DNA of 64,000 nucleotides, taken from contig JALDNG010000853.1 in NCBI GenBank assembly GCA_024349245.1, positions 62,001 to 126,000 on the forward strand. The letters are read 5' to 3'. This DNA comes from Neodontobutis hainanensis. Its lineage: Eukaryota; Chordata; Actinopteri; Gobiiformes; Odontobutidae. Below, piece by piece: positions 54,553-64,000 of the stretch. Position numbers and translations under genes: made by a program. A model generated the notes under the pieces. The model had not been told where the DNA came from, ran no database searches, and worked only from the letters and a program-made list of their open reading frames with translations. Within the stretch, counting starts at the first letter, position 1; each line of letters begins with the position of its first letter.

Positions 54553-55476
54553 AAACCGGCTGTCACTTCAGAGTTCCTTGGTGAGTACCTGCTCCCGCAC
54601 AGTGATGTCAAGCTTGAAACTATTCAACAAAAGGCTGATCTAGAGAAGACTGCAAGAGAATGTGATCAGAAGCTGAGGGAAAGCAAAGATCTAATTCTGA
54701 AGACCCTCTGGACCAGTTTTGGGGATCCCCAAGTGTCCCTGGCTTTCCAAGTGGCTGAGGCGGAATGTGACCGGGTCTTTTCTGTTCAACCTTGTGCGAA
54801 CCTGGAAGCATATGATTTCATGCTGAGCCACCTGGGAGGATTGGTTAAAGCTGCAAGAGAAGCGCATACCCGGTGGAATCGTTGGGCCCCTTCTCCTGAG
54901 CAGAAAGATTTTAACAGTCGTCTGAGGGAGCTTGAGATTTGTCTGCCCAAGCTGGTTTCCAAAAAGTTTGAATTTATTCAAGCAAAATTCAAGCAGGATT
55001 CTGAGAGCGGAGCAGGTATAGCCTACAGTTCGTCAAGGCCAGCAATCAAGTTAAAACCTACTTCCCTTCCCAAGTTTGCTGGAAGCAAGCGAGATTTTCA
55101 TCGTTGGAGGAAAGAGTGGGAAGCTCTACAGAGGCAAGGCGAACCCACAGGGTCAAAAGAGGTGAAGAAATTTCAACTGCTGGATAGTCTGGACGAGAAA
55201 GTGGCAAAAGAGTTTCGACTGAAAGCTTATAGTTCAGCAGAAGAAATATTCCGTGTCCTGGAGAATCGCTTTGGGAATAGAGCTGCCATTGCCCTTGAAA
55301 TTGTGGAAGAGTTGCAAGCAATACCACCAATAAAAGGTCACCAAGCTAGGAAGATAGTAGAGCTGATTCAAACGGTTGAAAAGGCCCTGTATGACTTAAG
55401 TGAGCTTGGAGACACCGGTGCCATGAAGAATCCCTTGGTGATAAGATCCATTGAGAGCAAACTCCGGAGTCACTAA
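54553..55476 (+). CDS. BEL gag, first part
   Basis: Open from after TGA 54550-54552 with no ATG: PAVTSEFLGEYLLPHSDVKL, then a helical region, SLPKFAGSKRDFHRWRKEWE (the DUF1759-type gag segment of BEL elements) and VEELQAIPPIKGHQARKIVE. It stops at TAA 55474-55476 and continues in another frame to 55889. The first 70 bases are the inverse of an LTR segment and the usual primer-binding site is absent, so the leader has been altered. Confidence 0.7.
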   Translation, partial: KPAVTSEFLGEYLLPHSDVKLETIQQKADLEKTARECDQKLRESKDLILKTLWTSFGDPQVSLAFQVAEAECDRVFSVQPCANLEAYDFMLSHLGGLVKAAREAHTRWNRWAPSPEQKDFNSRLRELEICLPKLVSKKFEFIQAKFKQDSESGAGIAYSSSRPAIKLKPTSLPKFAGSKRDFHRWRKEWEALQRQGEPTGSKEVKKFQLLDSLDEKVAKEFRLKAYSSAEEIFRVLENRFGNRAAIALEIVEELQAIPPIKGHQARKIVELIQTVEKALYDLSELGDTGAMKNPLVIRSIESKLRSH

Positions 55477-55520
55477 AGAAAGAATGGCTGGTTTATATTG
55501 CTGGTGAGGAAAATGTTAGT

Positions 55521-55889
55521 GTGCCATACACTCGGTTTGACAAACTCCTTGAATTCCTTAAACAGCAAGAAGAAATATATGAGCAGCTGGAGCAGTTAAG
55601 AGAGGATGAACCGAGCAGGAAGGATACCAGATCTGACCCGAGGCATGCTAGAACAAGAACCACCTACGTGAGCAGTGACCCAGCAGGTTGTATTGTCTGT
55701 GGAGACAGTAAACATAAGAAAAAGCTGTATTTCTGTAGGAAATTTAAGACTCTAAAACCTTCAGAGAGAAAGGATGTGGTGAGGAGGCTCAGAGCATGTA
55801 CTAAGTGTCTGGAGATCCATGATAGTGGTGCACACTGCAAAACCACTTACCTGTGCAGAAATGTGGAATGCAAAGACCAAAAATCCTGA
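55521..55889 (+). pseudogene. BEL gag, C-terminal part with zinc knuckles
   Basis: RFDKLLEFLKQQEEIYEQLE continues gag in a new frame. GCIVCGDSKHKKKLYFCRKF and CTKCLEIHDSGAHCKTTYLC are cysteine/histidine knuckles of the BEL type. Ends at a stop at 55889 before the protease. Confidence 0.7.
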
Positions 55890-56460
55890 GCACCATTTTT
55901 ACCTGTGTCCATATGCTGAAACCAAAAGTAATCCCCAGAGAAGAACAAAGTCTGGCTCAGCGGGAGGTGGAAAGTGCACAGAGGCCCAGGAGGAGTTCCT
56001 CCAAGCTGTTACCTGAATTGGCTCAGCAGTGTCGAGATGCATTCTGCAATTCCGCATCCAGGACCTACAACTCCGTGGCAAGTGAGAAGGGACTACTAGC
56101 AGAGAGTGGTTTGCATGAATTTCCTGTTATCATGATGCTATTGCAAGTAACTGCCAATGCAGGACAAAGAGTTGGAACATTGATTGACCTGGCCTCGGAT
56201 ACAAATTACATTACCCACAAGGCTGCTAAGGAACTGAACCTTCGGCGAAGACATCACGTTGGTGGTCCATGGAGTTGGCGGGATGAAGGTATCAGTTACT
56301 CACCAGTCTCTTGTGTATCCAACTGTTCAATCAAGCACTGCAGCCATAAAGCGAGATTTCCTGGAATGGTGGAAGTGGGACAGTATCGGAGCCGCTTGTG
56401 AACCCAAGTGTGGAGGTTGTCGATGTGGAAATTGCCAGCCAGGGGCAAAGAAATGACACT
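55853..56460 (+). pseudogene. BEL aspartic-protease-like region
   Basis: ESGLHEFPVIMMLLQVTANA followed by GTLIDLASDTNYITHKAAKE: the DUF1758-type protease of BEL/Pao, where the usual D-S/T-G reads DLASDT. The frame then shifts (ends 56401), and EVEVANCQPGAKK-like sequence leads to the RT at 56460. Confidence 0.65.
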
Positions 56461-57602
56461 TGCTGAAGAAAGAGAATTGGAAATGGTGAAAAAGGGCTTG
56501 ACATATGTAAGTGGAGATGAGCACTGGACGGAACCACACTGGCATGCCAAATACCCATGGATAGAGGATCCAGCTTCTTTGCCAAATAACAGAAGGGCTG
56601 TTGAGGCAACATTCCTCAGGACTGAAAAACAGCTAGCAAAGGAACCAGAATGGAAAGCGCTCACGAGCGCAAGTGCATGACATGGTCCATCGCAAAGCAG
56701 CGGTAAAGTTGTCAAATGAGGTGATTGAAAGCTGGACTGGGCCAGTGTGGTATATCAGCCACCTAATCGCTCCAAATCCGCACTCTGTCACAACCCCTGT
56801 AAGGTTAGTCTGGAACAGCAGTCAAAAGTTTAGAGGTTTGAGTTTGAATGACCTGCTCCTCAAAGGTCCAGATGTGCTCAACCCCATTCGTGCTGTTCTG
56901 TTGAGATTTCGAGCTGGAGCCTTTGCTGCCTTGGGTGACATACGGAAAATGTATAACTCTATCTGGCTGGAGGACCAAGAAGTCCATCTGCACAGATTCC
57001 TCTGGCGTGATTCAGGAGAAGATGAAATTGAAGAATATGCCATAACAAGGGTAAATATTGGAGACAAACCAGCAGGCTGCATTGCTCAACTAGCCATGCG
57101 AGAGACTGCAAATCTACCCATATTTAGTCACTTTAATGAAGAGCGTCGTGTGCTGCAAGAAGATTCTTATGTTGACGACATCCTGACTTCCCATAACAGC
57201 ATGGATCAACTGAAGGTCATCACATTGAATGTTGAGCAGATCCTAAAGACTGGTGGATTCCACATAAAGCCCTGGGTCTACTCGGATCAGAGTGGGAGGA
57301 AAGAGTCCAGAGATGAGAATACTGAGCCAAAGACTATGTTCTTACCAAATCAGCTTACAGAAGATGACAATAAAGCCCTTGGCCTTGGATATACGATACA
57401 AGATGATAAGCTTCACATCATGATCGCTGTGAATTTCTCAAAGAAGAGGAGGAAAATGAGACTTGGCCAAGATTTATTAAAGTGGCAGGTGAGATCACAA
57501 GCGCCAAATCCACTTACCAGAAGAGAATTATTGAGTCAAGTCTCAGGACTGTATGACCCGCTAGGTCTGGTGACTCCAGCCAAACAAAAGGTGCAATTCT
57601 AG
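56408..57602 (+). pseudogene. BEL reverse transcriptase
   Basis: EERELEMVKKGLTYVSGDEH and PHWHAKYPWIEDPASLPNNR start the domain; a break near 56680 is followed by a 309-codon frame with SLNDLLLKGPDVLNPIRAVL, GDIRKMYNSIWLEDQEVHLH, DKPAGCIAQLAMRETA, SYVDDILTSH (catalytic YVDD, about 57163) and RRELLSQVSGLYDPLGLVTP. Ends at TAG 57600-57602 after a shift near 57585. Confidence 0.85.
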
Positions 57603-58170
57603 TGCGAAGAGCCTTTCAAGAGGCCAAAGTTATCTACGGGCCAAATAAGGATACCTGGGATGCAGCTTTGTCGGAGGGTCTCCGGGAGGATGCAATCAAG
57701 CTTCTGGAAGAGTACGTGGACCTGGGACAAGTAAGATTCACCAGACCCCTGACACCTCGAGACACAGCCACTGGACCTATTGGTGTCACTTTTTCTGACG
57801 GCAGTGAACAGGCATATGGGGCAGTGTTGTATCTGCGATGGAGCTGCAGTCAAGGTATAACTGTGAGGCTTGTTGAATCTAAGGCCAAACTAACCCCCCT
57901 CGACCATAAGGGTGATGCCGTAAAAGCAGAGGTGTGCGGAGCTGTCTTTGCTGCCCGATTAAAAATATTTCCAAAAACATTGCAGGATTCCAGTTGAGGA
58001 GTGGTATCATCTTGTTGATAGTCAAACTGTCTTAGGGGCAGTGCAGCGTGATAGTTATGGTTACCAAACCTTCTTTGCGAACCGAATTGGAGAGATTCAA
58101 AGCAGCACCAACGTCCAGGATTGGTGGTGGGTTCCAGGTCAAATCAATATTGCAGATATCATTAAGAGGA
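57600..58170 (+). pseudogene. BEL RNase H-like region
   Basis: RRAFQEAKVIYGPNKDTWDA, then TGPIGVTFSDGSEQAYGAVL (an RNase H-like D-G-S block) and LTPLDHKGDAVKAEVCGAVF (E block) to about 57997. The following segment (VDSQTVLGAVQRDSYGYQTF) is in another frame and joins the integrase frame near 58170. Confidence 0.75.
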
Positions 58171-59991
58171 GCTGGACCAAAGGATTTGGATGAAGACTCT
58201 GAGTGGCAGTCAGGTCCAAAGTTTCTCAGTTTACCAGTGAACGAGTGGCCAATTAAATCTGCTAAAGGTGTTGCTGCTGCAGCCAGAGAAAACATCGCAA
58301 AGATTCAGAAGAAAGCTTTTGTTGCAGCACTTACCAGAGCTCAGTTGAAGAAACAAGAGCCGGAGGAAAATCTGCGTTTAATCCAGACGGAGCAGAGAAG
58401 ACCACCTGGTGAAACAGTGGTTCGAGAGTTAATTGATGTGAAAAGATTCAGCAATCTAACACGGTTGATCAAGTCAGTGGCGTTGGTCTGGAGGGCTGCA
58501 AAAAAGTTTCTTCAAGTCAAAACAATGGACAAATTAAAGTGGGAGGCGGTATCATCAGGTGGAAATATCACTCTCCAAGAAAGAGAAGATGCATTCAGGG
58601 ACCTCTGCTTAGCAGTGCAAACAGATGCAATCTTTAAAAATACCACAATAGATCGACTGGTTGTTTATAGGGACATGGCAACTGGACTTTTGGTGTGTGG
58701 TGGCAGAGTTCAAGTCTTTAAGGTGGACTTTAAAACTGTTCCCCTCTTACCCTTTGATGCCTGGATCGCAACCTTGTTGGCTTGTGAAGCTCATGAGGAG
58801 GCTCATGATGGAGTGGCGGGCACCTTGTTGAGGATGAGAAGGAAAGCATGGGTTTTGAGAGGAAGAAGAGTTGCCCAAAAAGTTGTGGACCGATGCATCT
58901 TCTGCAGGAAAACAAAGGCCAGAGTATGTCCACAAGTTATGGGTAAACTACCTGAAGAGAGAACGAGACCTGCTGCACCATTTAAGTTCACTGCCATTGA
59001 CCTTTTCGGACCCTACCAAGTAAAGGATGATGTCAAGAGAAGAACATCAATGAAAGTTTGGGGAGTTGTCTTTTGCTGTATGGCAAGTCGAGCCGTTCAT
59101 GTAGAGCTAGCCAATTCTCTTTCTACAGAGAGCTTCCTATTGGCATACCAGAGGTTTACGGCCGTTAGAGGTCATCCCCAAAAGGTCTGGTCAGACCCAG
59201 GAACCAATTTCATTGGAGCAAAACCTGTATTGAAGGATCTGTATGCTTTTCTGGAAAGTCAAGATAATGCAGCTGTAGAGGAGTATGCAGTCAAAAATGG
59301 AACACAGTTTGCCTGGAAAGTGCATCCTGCAGATTCACCACACCGAAATGGAGCTGCTGAAGCTGCAGTGCGTGTTACAAAGAAAGCTCTCCAGAGCCTT
59401 GAGAAAGGGTCAGACCTTACTTTCAGTGAGTTCTTAACAGCACTCCAACTAGCAGCCAATCTTGTAAACGAGCGTCCTATTGATGCAAGAGTTCAGAGTC
59501 GGGAAGGCTGCATACAATATGTAACGCCAAACTCACTATTGCTCGGTCGAGCCACACAGACAGGGGATTACAAGACATTTGACTTTGCCAACTACCCCTA
59601 TAAACGGCTGAGAGAGATACAAACCCAAGTCAATTGCTTTTGGAGATCCTGGAGTCAACTTGCCGGTCCAAACCTGTTTGTGAGAAACAAGTGGCATACA
59701 GCAGAGAGGAACGTTGCCATTGGAGACATTGTGTGGCTGTGTGATCAAAATGCATTAAGAGGACAGTTTAAGCTCGGAAGAGTTATCAGTGTAAACTCTG
59801 ATCGAAGGGGCATTGTAAGGGATGTAAATGTTCGGGTGTCTCCAAACTACTGTATTCCTGTCCAGAATTCAACGGTCAAAGAATCTGCATCCTGTGAAAG
59901 GAGGAGGGTCTGTCAAGGTACTGTGCTGCATAGAGAAGTTAGACGCCTTGTTGTTCTTCTCCCCATCGAAGAGCAAGTGAGGCTTGAGTAA
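58048..59991 (+). CDS. BEL integrase with C-terminal DUF5641-type domain
   Basis: A long intact frame (647 codons; the first ~40 are out of phase with the true protein). GAGPKDLDEDSEWQSGPKFL starts the clear homology. HHCC finger: HEEAHDGVAG ... DRCIFCRKTKA. Core: FKFTAIDLFGPYQVKD (D), VWSDPGTNFIGAK (D), HRNGAAEAAVRVTKKAL (E). C-terminal domain: RNKWHTAERNVAIGDIVWLC and GRVISVNSDRRGIVRDVNVR, the BEL-specific tail. It is the best-kept gene in the window. Confidence 0.85.
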   Translation: MIVMVTKPSLRTELERFKAAPTSRIGGGFQVKSILQISLRGAGPKDLDEDSEWQSGPKFLSLPVNEWPIKSAKGVAAAARENIAKIQKKAFVAALTRAQLKKQEPEENLRLIQTEQRRPPGETVVRELIDVKRFSNLTRLIKSVALVWRAAKKFLQVKTMDKLKWEAVSSGGNITLQEREDAFRDLCLAVQTDAIFKNTTIDRLVVYRDMATGLLVCGGRVQVFKVDFKTVPLLPFDAWIATLLACEAHEEAHDGVAGTLLRMRRKAWVLRGRRVAQKVVDRCIFCRKTKARVCPQVMGKLPEERTRPAAPFKFTAIDLFGPYQVKDDVKRRTSMKVWGVVFCCMASRAVHVELANSLSTESFLLAYQRFTAVRGHPQKVWSDPGTNFIGAKPVLKDLYAFLESQDNAAVEEYAVKNGTQFAWKVHPADSPHRNGAAEAAVRVTKKALQSLEKGSDLTFSEFLTALQLAANLVNERPIDARVQSREGCIQYVTPNSLLLGRATQTGDYKTFDFANYPYKRLREIQTQVNCFWRSWSQLAGPNLFVRNKWHTAERNVAIGDIVWLCDQNALRGQFKLGRVISVNSDRRGIVRDVNVRVSPNYCIPVQNSTVKESASCERRRVCQGTVLHREVRRLVVLLPIEEQVRLE

Positions 59992-60062
59992 AGGCTATAA
60001 AATTGGAACGGTTGCTAAGCTGTGCGATCTTTCAAGTGGACTCTGAAAGGTCGAGTGGGAGG

Positions 60063-61114
60063 TGTTGCGGCAAACTGCCCGTTACCCGCCTTCTCTCATT
60101 AGTACCAGGTGAAACTAATCCGAAATATGTGGCGCGTGCCTGGGCTAGATAAAGCAGCGCACCGGGTTTAAATTACGGTATACACAGGGAACACTGACGC
60201 TACGAAACGAGCAGTGCTGACTCGAAGAAAAATAGTTTCAAGCTTGACATCACTGTGCGGGAGCAGGTACTCACCAAGGAACTCTGAAGTGACAGCCGGT
60301 GAGTTGAAGCGCTGATTGTTAAAGAGAGCTGCGTGTTTCCTGCATGCTGAAAGAGTAACCGCTATCAAAGTAAATGTATCATTCAATGGCACTCTGTAGA
60401 TCGCGCTGTTGAGTTGAGTAGTGTCTTTAATTCATGAAGGGGTTAGAGTTGGGAAAAAATGTCTTTCTATGGTATATATTTGTTTAACTATTTCATTTAC
60501 CTTTTGTTATTTCACGATTTGGGTTGTTTAGATACTTTTAAATACTATAAAATATTGCTTAGAAAAATTGTGTATACATGAATTAAAATTCTCTGACTAT
60601 ATGATTAAAAAGTAAATTGTTTGATTAAATGGCAAATATGGTTAAAAGCACAGGTTAGTTCATAGTCTCGTCTCTGTGTTGAAATCCAGTAAATTAAGCT
60701 ACACATGTGGTTTAAGTTAATATTTTCAAATGTAAAGCTAATAAAAATTAAATGCGTTATTGAGCTGGGTAAAATCTACCAGCTTTAATGTGAGATTTAA
60801 CAACTGCAATATAGTAGGTGAAAATTCATGGTTCATTAACTTAAGCTATTGATAGTTGGGGAAAGAAAAGCTAAAATTGAGTCATGTTAATCTGTTAAAT
60901 TATGCATTGTGTTGGGTTTGTTGGTGATTTACAATGGTTGTATGTTTGTATCTTTAAAGGTTTTCACCTATATAGCAAATGCTACAAGCCAATAAATGGA
61001 TGAAAGAAATTCCCAAGGCCTATTCATTGAGTGGAATCCAGTTTAATTTCTTCAAATGGTGAAACCTATCTTTTCAAGTGTGGGAGAACGCACAGTTAGT
61101 GAAAACAATTGACA
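60063..61114 (+). repeat. BEL 3' LTR (1052 bp)
   Basis: Preceded by the purine-rich GAGTGGGAGG (60053-60062), the polypurine tract. Ends TTGACA before the aacat target repeat. catcactgtgcgggag (60247-60262) matches the gag-leader inverse exactly where the 5' LTR has one change. Confidence 0.9.
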
Positions 61115-61173
61115 AACATAATTAGCTCCCAGAACTATGAATCTGGGTGGTGCCCGAGAGAATATTCAGCAGA

Positions 61174-62318
61174 GCCGAGATTCCAAACTGGCAGATGGCT
61201 TGCCAGTTCACCAGCCACAACCACCAGAGGGCGCATTATGGTTTTCCACTTTTAAAAGTGGCAGACCACTTTTGATGGTTTATGATGACTGACGGCCATG
61301 GTTCCAGCCTCTGAAAACAGTCCGGCCGTCCGGCCACTTTTGTTAAAACGGCTGCTTGGACTTTGGCCACGTATCCTAATGTATATGCGACTTTACTCAA
61401 CAGGTCAGAGAAAAATAGACTATTTATATTATTAAAAATGCACACACATAATTGAAATAGAAAAGGCGTTTTGACAGCTGTTATGATCAAAGCCGTAAAT
61501 CGTTAATTATGTGCTCATCTATACAAACTATGTGTTTGGTAGATTACTGTTAGCCTAGCCACTTAGCCAGACTAGTGAATCGAGCTCAGAGTGATTTTTG
61601 GACTTAGAACGCAAATGATCACCAATTATTTGTTCTTCATGTTAATATAGTAATTTGTACGTTTTTATACAATGTGCTATTCGTGTTTAGGAGAAATAAA
61701 GAAGTGAAAAACATGATTCTATTGTGGTCTCTTTTTAATGCCACCTCCTTTTGATGCAGTTTTAATCAGAGGTCAGGTCACTTTCTGAAAGACAATATTT
61801 AAATACAATGGCTTCTTATAGTTTATTCTTATAAGTATGCAGTTTTATAATATAAATATTTTAAATGGCATAGTATTTACACACATTGTGCTCTACTTGG
61901 TTCAAACACTACTTTATATTCACCAAAAGAGGGCGACAAAGACTTTATTTACTCCATGTATCAATGGTGTATGGGCTGTAGTCCTGCAGACAGATCCCTT
62001 GACAAATTGGTCGTTTTGACAAAGCCAGTGCCTTAGGTTTAGATTTAAATATCTTAGACTGTTAAAAAATTATTATAAACTCCTCGCTGGTAAAAACTAA
62101 TAATTTAATAATTTAACTGATCTAAAGTAATACACCATAACATATTTCCAACAATTTGCAGCTAAACAAAAAAGGTTTTTTTTAAAAAAGGTGTTTTAAA
62201 AGTGGAAAACCACTTTTAAAAGTGGAAAACCACTTTTAAAAGTGGCAAGCCATAAATGCGCCCTCTGGTGGTTGTGGCTGGTGAACTATCAAGCCATTTG
62301 CCAGTTTGGGATCTCGGC
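61174..62318. mobile_element. Non-autonomous DNA transposon with inverted repeats (copy B)
   Basis: Paralogue of 25609-26720. The right inner end is expanded: the 20-bp palindromic unit aaaagtggaaaaccactttt is repeated near 62195-62245. Confidence 0.75.
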
Positions 62319-62823
62319 GTCTCTCAAAATATTTTGACATCAAAATATTAATTTATTAATTTACATAATTTATATTCATATTGATTATTAATTAATAGAT
62401 ATTCACTGTAGGAGCCAGAATGGTATATGTTATTCGCTCACGGATTGCTTTTGTCTGGTTGCCAGGGTGAGGTGTGGGTCATGTGGGTGTAGGCGGTGAC
62501 AGCTCTTGGTTTCAAAGGTGGCACTCACTGTCACTCAGGTATAGGAGGAGAGAGAGCGGGGTAGCCGTAGTATTTGTTGACCGCAAGCGTTTGCTAAACA
62601 TTCACAATCTGAAGTATTTTACAACTGTGTACATGTGCCAACTGAGCAGTCAATTAAATAAACCGTACAAGCATCCATTCTGGGACTCGGTGTCAATGTG
62701 TTTAAGCCGCAGCTCGTCACGCAATATACAGGACCCGTACTCGGCCTCTCCAAGCGACGAAGGAAACTAAGGAGTCGCTGCTACATTCACTACACCTTAT
62801 ACACACTGAGGAAACGCTGCAAA

Positions 62824-64000
62824 GTAAAAGTACTTACTTTAAATGCCATCACTGCTTCTGGTCGCTGGAAGTACCTCAGGACAAAGATGGCTTCGCAGCA
62901 GTACCGGAACATCATCATTTGGTCTTCTTCCAAATGCTGCTGGTCCTGGAGCTTCCTGTGGATGCCCAGCATGTCCGCCTCTGATACTGAGGACTCTCTG
63001 GCAGTCTTGAAGAGTCGGCTGAACAGGCCTAGAATGATTAGATGAAAAAACAAAAAAAACAAATAAGCCATTGTTCCAATATTAAATTTAATGACTCTGC
63101 ATTAAATGAAAAGTAACTAGTACTAGTGGATAACAAATCACTTGCAGCGCCTGGTGGTCAGTGATGGGATTCAGCCTGTGCCTCCTGTGCAGCCTCAGGG
63201 TCATTCAGGATCAAAAAATGTCTTTCACGCAGGTCTTCTAGAAGAGCCTTTCTGGATGCCTCATCGGGGTACCGCTTGACCATGGCATTGTAGTCCCAGG
63301 TTCTGCCTCGAAGGGTCCAGGCCTTCATGGACTTTTGGCTCTCTCCACCTCTGCTTTCCTCTCCTCACCAGTCTGGTTCTTCATGCAGAACATCAACACG
63401 TGGTTAGGCAGCATCTCCTGTGGCTTGAAACACTGCAAAGGAAAGGAAATGATGCGACGATCCTTGTCGTTGCAAGAGAAAGAAAAATATTCAATACAAC
63501 AACAAGAAAATAACCAATGCCTGTAATACACACAAACATAGAGTCCATTGAAATACTAATGAGTTGGGTCACTGCTACTTAAGTTGATTTATACACAGAA
63601 ACACAAAGTAAATGTAATGTGGATAATTGGCCGTCCATCCTTCTGCCTTTATGACTTTAGCCATCTTCACTGCAGTTGGGTCAAGTTTTGAGCATTTTGC
63701 TGTCAGCGAGAACATTCCACTCGCCGTCTCTTCTCTGCCCTGGGGTCCTCTTCGCCAGAGTCGTCAGACGAGGAGCTGCAAAATTAAAAGGTTTTAAGGT
63801 TACACACTGACAAACTGATGGATGAGCATTGAGAGACATAATTATAACTGTTTCAGATAACTGCATACCGTGTCAGCGAGCTGAGCAGGTTTGAAGTGGC
63901 CACAACAGTGTCCAGGGTCTTCATCCAGTAGTGCTGGTTTGCCACTGCCGTCGAATGGGCCATGTAGGGGCCACAGACGCCTTCTGCTCCTCTGTGAAGT
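62824..64000 (-). pseudogene. Tyrosine-recombinase gene exons, copy B (runs off the window)
   Basis: Minus order from the right edge: catalytic exon 63869-64000 (partial), final exon 63703-63775 (acidic tail, KRRR, stop), then unit 2: finger exon around 63290-63425 with NHVLMFCMKNQTGEERKAEV, WTLRGRTWDYNAMVKRYPDE (63180-63330) and box-I exon 62824-63030 with MMMFRYCCEAIFVLRYFQRP in one intact frame. Better preserved than copy A (27190-27800), but the one-C shortfall before the catalytic motif (63967-63970) is shared. Confidence 0.65.

Larger units (their letters stand above)
53495..61114 (+). mobile_element. BEL/Pao LTR retrotransposon with both LTRs
   Basis: 7.6 kb, TGTTGCGG...TTGACA ends, flanked by a 5-bp direct repeat aacat (53490-53494 and 61115-61119). 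The paralogous site in copy A (near 25549) has a single aacat and no element. Order: LTR, gag, protease, RT, RNase H, integrase, LTR, all plus strand. Pol carries the BEL/Pao features (DLASDTNYI protease site, YVDDI, long integrase with extra C-terminal domain). At least five frame breaks make it defective. Confidence 0.9.
49674..64000. repeat. Segmental duplication, copy B, interrupted by a BEL element
   Basis: 49674-53494 and 61115-64000 match 21771-28374. Copy B keeps about 40 bp at 50283-50322 and several short pieces that copy A lost, and reads further than the window. See copy A for its contents: L1 fragment 50328-50663 (-), LINE remnant 51540-51684 (+), (AC)n 51927-52002, inverted-repeat element 61174-62318, recombinase exons 62824-64000 (-). 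Confidence 0.9.

Noticed and set aside
1..64000. CRISPR arrays, operons, bacterial promoters
   Set aside because: The sequence is plainly vertebrate; the tandem repeats seen (leader repeats, microsatellites, minisatellites) lack spacer structure.

Overview
This is animal, most probably teleost fish, genomic DNA. Coding segments are split by GT-AG introns, long AT-rich stretches carry no genes, and the repeats are those typical of fish: L2, Rex1-like and Rex3-like LINEs, a tRNA-type SINE, Tc1, piggyBac, Gmr1-like Ty3/gypsy, BEL/Pao and an endogenous retrovirus. There is no sign of bacterial DNA, rRNA genes or CRISPR. All family names come from reading the translations; no search was run.

Layout. 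91-6600 (+): a multi-exon gene with a zinc-finger exon and a HECT-type ubiquitin-ligase domain, split by an L2 LINE in one intron and broken by frame errors. 9047-9823 (+): an intact Ser/Pro-rich reading frame of unknown function. 10.6-13.9 kb: LINE tails, a SINE and a repeated membrane-helix-like block. 14036-21771 (-): an endogenous retrovirus with one full LTR, a truncated second LTR, gag, protease, RNase H and integrase, but no reverse-transcriptase core and almost no env. 21771-28374: first copy of a segmental duplication. 27.2-30.3 kb (-): exons of a tyrosine-recombinase (Crypton-like) gene plus a partial second unit. 30.28-35.93 kb (-): a Gmr1-like gypsy element (integrase before reverse transcriptase) into which a Rex3-like LINE and a foldback element have inserted. 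37714-38930: a complete-ended Tc1 element. 39.7-40.4 kb (-): piggyBac transposase remnant. 41.8-43.8 kb (+): a TATA promoter and an acidic-protein gene with a tandemly duplicated 63-nt exon. 44.6-46.7 kb (-): a second Gmr1-like copy. 49674-64000: second copy of the segmental duplication, interrupted by a BEL/Pao retrotransposon (53495-61114) with both LTRs and a 5-bp target duplication; the matching empty site survives in the first copy at about 25549.

History and interplay. The BEL insertion came after the segmental duplication. The first duplication copy begins exactly inside the retroviral 5' LTR, so that junction truncated the provirus. The tyrosine-recombinase gene was apparently already damaged before duplication, because both copies share a one-base loss just before the catalytic His/Tyr motif. 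Many breaks across the window are one-base losses in homopolymer runs, so some may be long-read assembly errors rather than real decay; this matters most for the HECT and recombinase genes.
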